Part shown: positions 54,844 through 64,000 of the stretch, piece after piece | Position numbering within the stretch: the first letter of the stretch is position 1 | Layout of the letters: each line of letters starts with the position of its first letter | NCBI GenBank assembly: GCA_016617855.1 | Contig: JAECUM010006717.1 | Span: forward strand, 25,392-89,391 | Direction: 5' to 3' | Origin: Megalonaias nervosa | Taxonomy: Eukaryota; Mollusca; Bivalvia; Unionida; Unionidae | DNA length: 64,000 bases | Notes under the pieces: generated by a model | Databases searched by the model: none | Told to the model about the DNA's origin: nothing | Seen by the model: the letters and a program-made list of their open reading frames with translations, nothing else | Made by a program: the position numbers and the translations under genes

Positions 54844-55969
54844 GTTTTTTTGTGCAACTATAGCAATAAAAAAAAAAAAAAAAATGCAGAGCATTGTAAA
54901 AAAAACGTATTTAACAATATCTAAAAATGAATGAAATTTCCAAACAACATATCGATGATGTGCAAAAATGACTGATTTATAAACGAAACAAACGAGCTTC
55001 GATTCAAAATTCTATATCTACTCTTTCGCCGCGAGTCAAACACTGTGTAGAAATTCGGCTTGTTTTAGCCCCTGATAGCTCCTTTACTGGCGTTTTTTAG
55101 ACCTGGTGAGTCTTGACTGTTAGATTCCACAGCAGATGTACAAATGCAATTTTATGTCTGGACAAAAAATATATAAACTTGCATCCAATATAACAAATAT
55201 TCGGTCTTTGATATTATAAATCGCTGACCTGTAATAATAATGCAGTAGAACAATAAAACGGGCATTAAAGACGCGTTCTACACTCGAAATTGATCTTTTG
55301 ATATGTTTTAGAACACTATGTGTTACAAAATATATCATATGTACTAGTTCGGTGGTTGATGTTGGCAGATCACAAATGTTCCTCAATCAAGTTTTCATTA
55401 TGTGTCTCCCGTTCCCCTGCCATTTCTCCTTCCCACCACTCCAGCATCTATGTCGATTCACTTGATGCTATTAGGTAGATCGGGCGGCCTCATAATTAGG
55501 GTTAAAATGACATGTGACCAAATAATAGAAATATCTGTCATTTTTGTAAGCCGGCGGCGGATTTATTGTTGACGTTTCGGAATCCTCGGTTATTATCGTC
55601 AGACCGTAAGCTGACAATCCGGAATCCTCAGTTATTATTATTAAGTATAACAACCGACGCCATGACTGAAAGTCCTATTTTTAATACGTCATAACTTGCA
55701 TCTTTAAGAACGTCATAGCCGTTAAGGAAATAACTGGCGTCAAGATCGAGTCTTTAATATGACATCATATCCTGTTTGTATGACTTCATAACTGGAGGTT
55801 AAGACTGAAAGTATAGTTTTAGGTTCTACTCCACAGTTTCGTACTTTTCATAATTTATTCGTAAAGAAAAATAATTTCCCATTTTGTTTTCGCTTGTTAT
55901 TTTAGTCAATTGAAAAAGACATCGTATATCTTTCATATTCTTAAAATAATTTAATTCAGTTTATTTTGG

Positions 55970-57900
55970 TGTATGATTAATAGGTATAGTTTCGATTATC
56001 CAGTGTATAGCTTGACTTATCTTCAGATGTGCATCTCTCAAAAGACTGATAGCTCCGCTTGGTCATTTTCACTTCCTGGACTTCAAAGGTAAATTAGAAA
56101 ATAAAACAAAAGCCAGTACCAATTAATGCGATCAGGTTAAAATATTCTTTGGTGTAAACCAGATGGATTTTGTTTTCTTCAGTTTATATCCATATTTCAA
56201 GACTGAGAGAATCCACCAATCCCTTAGTCTAAATAACATTTCTGTTCAGGAAAGGTTGCATAGAAATATTTGTATCAAGAAATAGGAGGGACAAAAGAGA
56301 TGAAAATATTGGAAGGAAAGAACAAAAGGTATAGAAATATTTACATAGAATTTCCCTGTGATTAGTGGTGTGGAATCAACATATTTTTTTTTACAGTAAC
56401 AAACCTTTTGTTCAAACGAAAACAAAAATACATAGAAATTTCTTTTGTTTCATAAATGGGTTATAATATTTCTCATTTATTATTATTCGGAAGGGGAGAA
56501 TACATGGACATTTCATTTTTTCTATATAGGTGACGTTTTCCTGCAATAAAATTTATTTATTTGTTTTCTTATTATTTATTTATGTTTTTCCATTTGCACC
56601 GTTTTGTTGTACGATTGATGGGTGTTAATTGGGTCACGGAGTATACTGCTTGGCCTTACATCAGATGTACATCATTCATAAGACTGCTAGCTCCGCTGAG
56701 TCGTTTTCACATCCTGGACTTCATAGGTAGATTGGGGGGAAAATCGAGCTGATGACTTTTTTAAAATACCTTTTATATGTTTCATAATCATTTCATTGCA
56801 CTTTAAAAAGCTGATATTTTCTACACTGACAAAAATCGCCCTCCCCATTTTAATAACTGCTAAAGTTTGTGTACTTTGAATAAGTTCAGACTTTTTTTTT
56901 TTTTTTTTCCAGCACATGGGAGCAGTTATTTTCATCAACTGTCTGCGTTAGATACAGCTGTCACGACTCCATGGTCTTAAACTAAGTAACAGAAAAGAGT
57001 GAAAACCATCACGTTTTGTAAAATTCAACAAATAATATATTTCCCTACAGTACAAAGTGAAAATTTAAAATGAACTAAGAGGACTATTAAATCCTAAATA
57101 ATCCTAAAAGTTCTATCACAAGTCCAAAAGTATGGAGTTATTCTGAATCAGTTATAGTGGTGTTTTGAATCCATTCCAATCTTTAATGTGCCGATGTGCC
57201 AATAGTTTGGAATGGTGTTGATGTGTTAACAGTCTTGGTGTGTAACAATGATATAATCCAAAATGTCTCTAAATAAGACACAATGATCCCAAAATAATAA
57301 TAATAATTTAGTCCGAAAAGTATTAATGATCACTTTGTAATTCTAATGAATAACTGACATAAATAAATCCTTCAAACAAAAAACTGAAACACAGCTAAAA
57401 CTGATTCTTATAAAGACTGGTGTTAACATAGGAATAAAGAATTTCTGTTTACGTCTCCCTTAACTAAAAAACTAAGACACAATAACAGAACTAGAATGAG
57501 GGTAATTTTCCCATCAAATTCATTTCCAGAACATTTTAAGTTGTAAACAAGGTCACATTTCTTACTATAACATGTAAAGAACATGTAAAACAGCAGGCAG
57601 ACCAGGTATTTCCCAAGGGAAATATCGGTGTCCTGAACTCGGATCCAAGGTAACATGTTTGCTTTCAAGTAATAAGGTTTGCAAAGAAATGACATTGGTC
57701 AGGTAGGCTCAACTTCCACTCTCAATTATGGACAAAGGTACAAATTAAATATACATAACACTCCATAGTTTCCATAATTACCACAGGTAAAGAAAGTTTA
57801 GTCAAAGTACATATGCCAACACTCTCTCAAATGTACATGCTGCCAAGGCAAACAGTTTCACTTTATCACAGATCCTCTCTAAGAATTGCATAATAACTAT
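55970..57900. repeat. Dispersed repeat related to 540-1020, duplicated and interrupted
   Basis: The phrases 'agactgctagctccgct', 'cctggacttcataggtaga', 'cagcacatgggagcagtta' and 'gtttccataattaccaca' correspond in order to the repeat at 591-1010. The first half appears twice (about 55990-56095 and 56600-56740). The second half is split by about 800 bp of unrelated sequence (56965-57765). Confidence 0.65.
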
Positions 57901-59840
57901 AGAGAGGATCAATTATATTACCTAATGGCAATGACGTCATCAAATTAGACTTTCAGACTTGGGTCCGCTTGTTATATTTAACAGCAATGACTGAGGATTT
58001 CGAATAGTCAATTTACAGTCGAACGATAATGACTGAGGATTCCGACGCGTCAACTCAAAACCAGTTCAACTTAGTACAAAGAAGAAAGCTTGAGTTGGTT
58101 TTACAAATTTTATCTACAAAGAAAATGGAATCAGACCAACATCTCATCGGAACTTAAGCAGACATCCGTCTCTGAAAATTACTTTCTCTGAGTTTATGTT
58201 ATACTTATTGTATTATAATTATAACTAGCCAGTGGTGGTGAGCAATAAATTCTCGAACCAAGGTACAGCCCTTTCTCAACAAAAATACTTAACGTAAATA
58301 TAATTGATTAATTACTGAGGCAGCAGCAATGTAAATTTAGCTTAATAAATCTGCACACTCATTGAGATGTATGTATGTAGTAGCTTTATACGGCATCTCA
58401 GCACAGTCGTGACTATATGGTGCCAACTAAACGCTGATGTTCGAAAAATCACACCTTAATGATAGCCTGCTAACATCAAGAGGCGAGTTATTTTACGCTT
58501 AGTTGGAGCAAATAGGTGGTAATTTCTTTTGAAGAAAAGTACAAATGCAAACGTTAACATTGGTAATGTAAAACACTGTTTGTATACAAAATTAAAATTT
58601 TAGATCTGGCGATTGCAATAGGAACAAAGACCACATAAATTTAATGTTTATATCTCTTATTGAATAAAAACAAACATGAAACATTAAGATAGTTGCATTC
58701 TATTTGTCCCCTTCTAAAAGTAAAGTATATACCTCAGTCTTTACATACCGAACTTTGATAAATTTACCCTACTCGGTTTTCACACTATGCATCAAAATTC
58801 CCCTTTTAGTGATATGATTCAGTAACTGGGATTTCAGTACGAGCAGCAAATAAAAATCCGCCTGGTACAAACAAATGTTGGTATATAATTAAATTTCAAA
58901 CGTTGCATAGTCTCGTCTTCATATTGCAAGGATCCACACAAAAAATATAACAAAAAGCTAATAATATAATAAAAAGCTAAAAATAAAGCTGGAAGACTGG
59001 AGTATTTCTATTCCCATGGAATACAATATTGCAAATTCATACACTCGAAACTCTTTCTTTTACTTTCTTTTTTACGAATGTGAGAGACACTTTCGGGAGG
59101 GAGGGGTTATAAAAAATCTCGGAAACGATTCGATTGTTTCTATATATTGAAAAATAATCTCCATGCCCTGATTGATATAATACTGATTTCGTTTCCAATG
59201 ATTTTTTTCTTTGATCCGATTCTATTTCTATATAAGTTTGTAAAGTTGAATGACTGACTTTGAATACAAAAATAAAACAAATCGTTTTTTAAAAAAAAGT
59301 ACTTTTTCGGTGTACTTCTCGTTTCATTTTTTTTCTGGGGAAAATATTTCCGTAGAGATGAGCAGACCAATCTCGCAATGATCTGAACTTTTGTTTGTCG
59401 TAATTACACAAATTACACATGTAAATATTACAAAACACCGCGGATGGCATGATCAAAGCCGTGAAGCATCATAACAATGTTCTTTGAGTCTGTTTTTGAG
59501 GATAAAAGTAACATATTTCAAAATTAAGGGGGAGAAGTAAGCGCTAGATCAATTAATTGCACGAAACGTCTGACAAGTGTTTTTTATAATTTTTTTAAAC
59601 TATACGAAATAACACTGTCGCTATCCAAGCGTCATCGATTCATTTCGTTCGGTATCGAGTGGATTGACTACCCTTGGCTAGCGAAGGTGAAAAAAAGAGT
59701 TGTAACCGTTGTAATCTTCATGACTTCTATCGAGATTGCTAGCTCCTTCAGTAATTTGAAGAGAAAAAAATATAGGAGTAAAATCTTTCCCGAAAACCAA
59801 GAAAAGAACATTTAATTGAGGTTTAGAGAAAGAAACTTGC
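57901..59840. other. Non-coding AT-rich DNA
   Basis: No gene, repeat array or element boundary is recognised. Confidence 0.4.
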
Positions 59841-59843
59841 GAA

Positions 59844-60230
59844 ATGGTGAAGAAGTTTCGAAAGAAGAAAAATTGTTTTTATGGCAATAAATTCATGGAA
59901 AATGGAGATAATAAACATGCTGCAAACTGAACCTGGACGGACCATTGGCGTTTTTCTTTATCATCATATAACCAAAAAATGTGAGAAATGCATCCTCCAT
60001 GGTTCGCACCATGTTGTTGGCTTTTTAAGGCGATATTTACGAGGCAAGATTTTCAGTGTCTGCTCTTCATCTTCGTATGGTTTTCCCGCTCATTCCGCGG
60101 GAAACTGATATTAGTAAACGACTATGGCTGGGAAATGGGGAAAATGATTGAATTACGTGTCTTCTGTCAGTTGATTCAAATGCTCAGACAACACTTGTTG
60201 GTCTTTGTATCAGACCGTTCCATATGTACT
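59844..60230 (+). pseudogene. Possible transposase-related N-terminal fragment
   Basis: The ATG at 59844 opens VKKFRKKKNCFYGNKF, stopping after 28 codons. The basic start with 'CFYGNKF' recalls the first residues of Mutator-like transposase-type proteins of marine invertebrates. Further frames downstream are short and not convincing. This is a weak similarity by eye. Confidence 0.2.
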
Positions 60231-60689
60231 TGACTATAGTTGAAACAAAGCCGAACACTCATCTACAATCTGAATAATAAGATGAAAAAGGCCAATATAT
60301 GAGCTCTGTGGTTTGGGTCTCACACAACTACTATAGTATGGACCTTATGTGATGAAGAATACATTTTTGTGGCAATTCTTGAATCACAATGTAATCTAAT
60401 TATTTCTGTAAAACAAAAAAAAAAGAAAACATCAAAGCGACCATAATAAATCATGTCAACAATCATCTATTCTTCTATGCAGTTAGTCAAGCGAATAATG
60501 TAGACACAGCTCTGCCGGTACATCATGTGACGGCAGATCAAAGTGTACGCTTATTGTAATCGTGAGTGCATTTTAGACAGGTGAATGCAAGTCCAAATCG
60601 CTACTCTTCACTCTCTGACATACAAGTATTTGCACACCTTCGTAGGAAAGACCAGCTACAACATGATTTGACTATTAGGTTAATATTTT

Positions 60690-60937
60690 ACGGCTTCGGT
60701 GGCGCACTGGTTAGACTTGTAGAAATGGTACTAACAGATGCCTCGCTCGGCACTCTTGCATTAAGAAGTTAGTGTTAGGACTGGTCGGCCTGGTGTCAGG
60801 ATAATTTGACTGGGTGGGACATCATGCTACTTATCTGAGGCATGATGCCCCAGTGCTAGACATCACTATAAACTGCCACACTGCAGACATCGTAGCGATA
60901 TCACTGCAAAATTGTTAAAGCTACGTTAAAATCCAAA

Positions 60938-60940
<3 letters not shown>
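60690..60940 (+). repeat. SINE family A, copy 2
   Basis: The tRNA-like head ('ggtggcgcactggttaga') is followed by the family A body, including 'ggactggtcggcctggtgtc' and 'atgccccagtgctagacatc', and ends at a (CA)n tail. Confidence 0.85.

Positions 60941-60941
<1 letters not shown>

Positions 60942-60975
<34 letters not shown>
60942..60975. repeat. (CA)n microsatellite at SINE 3' end
   Basis: About 16 CA units directly after the SINE copy, as its tail. Confidence 0.97.
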
Positions 60976-60977
<2 letters not shown>

Positions 60978-61059
60978 TAATATTTTAAGATATCTTTTGT
61001 TGTTGTTGTTTGTCTTTTTGTTTAGCACATTAATGACTATGTCAGGCCGAGGAAATGCC

Positions 61060-61152
61060 GAGGCTGCAAAACAACCTGGCATGAGCGGGTCTCGAACTCG
61101 CGACCCTTGGATTTCGAGTCCGACGGGCGTCCAACTATGCTACCGCGGCTCC
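61060..61152 (-). repeat. tRNA-like sequence (SINE head or tRNA pseudogene)
   Basis: The minus strand begins 'ggagccgcggtagcatagtt', includes a good B box 'ggtcgcgagttcgagaccc' and has a long intervening segment. The ends do not pair as an acceptor stem, so it is not called a functional tRNA. Confidence 0.55.
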
Positions 61153-61802
61153 ACTACTCTGGGTTCAGTAAAGAAAGTTCTCTAATAAAACCCATATGAA
61201 ATATTATTCCAAAAGAAACCAGATCATTAAAAAAAAATACAACAACAAAGAAACATTTAGATACATATTATGACTATGAAAGAGTCGGCCAAAGTTGGGA
61301 AAACCAAGCATATTCATAATTTGTACGCTAAACAGTTAAAAGATATGAACTATCTATATTGATGCATTGCAAAGATTTTCATATTTCCGGATAAATCGTA
61401 GTTCATGCTAAGGCTAAACTGACTCTTTAATGGAGCTATTACCATTAGGTTTTAATACATAAAGTAAAGTTGAGGTAACAAAAAATATACAAAAAATAGC
61501 GGGGGTGTTTCATTTAAAACTTAACTCGCCACAGGAAATACATGATTCACTTGCGGTAGGACAAGTGGCCATTGTTTTGGACTGTGTCATTGGTGCACAA
61601 ATCTGAATAGGGCGTTGATTCTTCTCAAAATAGAATTTAATCCCGAATTTAGTCTCACTTATATGTTTGCATAAATTCATAATTTGTTTGAAGAAAACTG
61701 CAACAAGAGTTGGTTTTTCTTTTTTGTTTTCAAGTGTAGAACTTGATAGCAAGTCATGACATTGATTTTATTTCAAAGCTGGAATAAGCCGTATGTATTC
61801 GC

Positions 61803-62000
61803 TTACAAGACGAATCCAACTACAAACTGCACAGACTAAGATCTGTCGTCGCATAAATCGCCGGCAGATCTGGGTCTGTGCAGTTTGTTAGGAGTAATCA
61901 TTAAAACAAACACTATATACCCTGATCTGCAGGCGTATTATGCCATGGCAGATCTGGATCTATGTTGTTTGCAGTTTGACTCGACTTATAAGCGAGTAAG
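61803..62000. repeat. Inverted-repeat element with 'cagatctg' cores
   Basis: The phrases 'caaactgcacagactaagat' and 'atctgggtctgtgcagtttg' are inverse to each other around 61810-61890. A further diverged copy follows at 61920-62000. A related copy is at about 13490-13590 ('ccctgatctactggtgcatt'). Confidence 0.65.
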
Positions 62001-62525
62001 ACGGTACAGGTTACCATACCATACATTGCGAATGAGACATTAAGCATACTTCTTCATATATAAACAATCAATGACTCACTTAATATTTTACTTTCAAATG
62101 GATTATAATTATTGGAGTTTAAACATCCGTAATACAGTATAAATGAAATTAATCTAGGTCTACTTATGCGTGACCACGAATACGGCAGATATATTGTAAT
62201 GTCTCGTTATTTATGCAGTCGGGCATCAGGTTCCATGAGCATATTCCAAAGTTAACCACAAAAGTTATTCCAAAGTTAGCCACAAAAGGAGCTCTCTGTT
62301 TAACCACTTTATACACACGAACACAAAAGCGCGGTCAGTTCCCCAGAGGGCCCCAACCAATCAGCAATCAGTAATCACAACCAATCAACACGCGAGCACT
62401 AAGAATGGAGATTCGTAAATACGGATTTCTCCGAAATTCACGCACATTTCAAAATGACATTTTTTCATAATAATTTGTAATAATAGTCTGCCATTGCCGA
62501 CAACATATATGAGAAATTCACGTAT

Positions 62526-62590
<65 letters not shown>
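62526..62590. repeat. (CT)n-(CA)n compound microsatellite
   Basis: About 13 CT units followed by about 19 CA units. Confidence 0.97.
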
Positions 62591-62592
<2 letters not shown>

Positions 62593-63419
62593 TCCATCTC
62601 ATGCATTCCGCGATGTTATATCGATAAAAAACCATTAGCAAGACCTTTCAAGTAAAGCATAGAAAGGATCACGAATGCAGACAAGTTGTATGGTGATAGG
62701 GGGTTTATAATTTAGCTACAGATCTAGTTCAAAGCCTTCAATGGTTCCAAATCCTAAATTCAAAAGTGCACTGGCGAACATGCATTTCCATTTCCGCCAG
62801 CTAGGTGCAGAACTCAGCCAAGCTAATCGTTTTATCCAATACAGCCATCGAGGACAGCTTGATAATTGTATTCAGACTGCTTTTTGCTGCCGCGAGAAAT
62901 TCTGAATAGATACGTATTCTAGAATGATGCTATGACGAGATCATTTTGCCAGAGCTACACGGGTTAATATAACTATGACTCCAAAAACAATTCCGATTGG
63001 TGTGCCGATAATAGTTAACGTAGTCGTGACTCCTGTCACACCCAGATATTTAACTAGATCCAGCTGCTATAAGTTATGTCAGGTGAGGCTACAACTGCTG
63101 TTGTAAGAGCAGACGGTACTAAATGCGACTGTTGACCTAGATCCAGCTCCTATATTTTGTGTTTTCATACGCCCGCTACCGTAAGTAACAGTAAATGGTA
63201 CTACCCACGACTGTTGACCTAGAGCGGGCAGCAACGCTTAACTTCCTCATGAAAGTCCTATTTGGTGAATCAGGCGACGAAGGAAATATAATCATCACAC
63301 CGGCCGTGATGGCAGATGGCAAAATTCTGTTGACAGTGCACGGTATCAGCTCAGTTATCGTAGGACCTGACGATCTTCCACTAAAACTGGACTTGTCGTG
63401 TCACAGGATTGAGACAGGT

Positions 63420-63890
63420 CTGGACGAGTGATTTAACGTGACTGCTGAATCAATCAACGGCATCGGTCTGAGAGTCAGCGTGGCTTCAGGAAAGGACTAG
63501 AAACCACATACATGGCGTTTGCAACTCGTCAGCTTGGGGGATAATGCCAGGAACAGAAGTTCAACCCGTACATGACATTCGCCTTTGACACAGCCAGTCA
63601 TGAGTACTTTTGGAAGATCTTGGCAAGACTTGGTTGCACAGAAATATTCATCGGGATGGTTCGGCAATTCCGATATGGCACGTTTGCTTGCGTCGTGGAC
63701 GACGGTGAGTCATCGGAAACATTTCCAGTTATCAACAGCGTCAATCAAGGCTATGTATTGGCCCAAACCCACTTCAGCATGATGATGTCTGCCATTACAG
63801 ATTCCTTCCGTGACTATTTCACTTGGGTCAATATCAGAAATCAGGCTGACGACAATCTCTTCAATCTGAGGATACTACAAAGGAAGTAGA
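63420..63890 (+). pseudogene. LINE reverse transcriptase fragment
   Basis: Frames read TFAFDTASHEYFWKILARLG, MVRQFRYGTFACVVDDGES and NQGYVLAQTHFSMMMSA. These correspond to the RT segments 'AFDxVxxxxLWxxL', the loop before motif B, and 'NGVKQGCVLAPTLF' of non-LTR (LINE) elements common in invertebrate genomes. The frame is broken upstream of 63572 and the YxDD motif lies beyond the recognisable part. The fragment is decayed. Confidence 0.75.
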
Positions 63891-64000
63891 AGTTAAGAGT
63901 GATTGCTCGTGTCTCGTATTTGCTGACTTCTACATCCTGAATACCAGATCAGAGTCTGACAGGCAATAATACGGACCATTCAGCTTGTGACAATTTCATT

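Noticed and set aside
61060..61152. Functional tRNA gene
   Set aside because: A and B boxes are present but no acceptor stem pairing or sensible anticodon loop could be drawn, so it is listed as SINE/tRNA-like.

Overview
The window is eukaryotic, AT-rich and intron-rich. It is most likely from a bivalve mollusc: one conserved animal gene is spread over about 19 kb of intron, there are several tRNA-derived SINE families, and there are many degenerate dispersed repeats. The species assignment is inference.

Layout. (1) 7.79-27.0 kb, minus strand: a complete five-exon gene for the RING ubiquitin ligase RNF185/RNF5 (187 aa, all splice sites GT-AG, reading frame continuous across the exons). Its introns hold SINEs, two hAT-type MITEs with target-site duplications, and relics of a DIRS-like retroelement. 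(2) About 28.5-49 kb: a Polinton/Maverick (adintovirus-like) locus made of two related elements. A better-preserved 13.3-kb element lies at 32761-46070, bounded by about 410-bp terminal inverted repeats (TIRs). It interrupts an older, more decayed relative in the opposite orientation, whose pieces lie at about 28.5-32.76 and 46.07-48.93 kb. (3) 49-64 kb: non-coding DNA with microsatellites, a SINE copy, MITE-like repeats, and a LINE reverse-transcriptase fragment at the right edge.

The inner element encodes, mostly on the minus strand, a protein-primed-type family B DNA polymerase, two BIR (IAP-like) proteins, several small unrecognised proteins, a packaging-type ATPase, basic and hydrophobic small virion-like proteins, a retroviral-type integrase with a chromodomain, and a membrane protein. 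A double zinc-knuckle gene is transcribed divergently from the polymerase. I found no capsid or protease gene in it. The older copy has a recognisable capsid-family C-terminus, an adenain-like protease and a small zinc-ribbon ORF. Both copies carry stops and frameshifts, so both look non-functional as read here.

Most notable observation: four transcription units of the inner element end in a histone-mRNA-type 3' signal. Each is a 6-bp stem with a 4-nt UYUM loop, followed 10-11 nt later by a purine-rich CGAAAAGAGA-like box resembling the U7-binding histone downstream element. Two of the four lie at the inner edges of the TIRs, and the set shows a compensatory base-pair change. Many units also start with a similar TATA box (core AGTATAAAAA or TATAAA). 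Together these suggest an element that makes non-polyadenylated, S-phase-coupled mRNAs, and that carries apoptosis-inhibitor-like genes.
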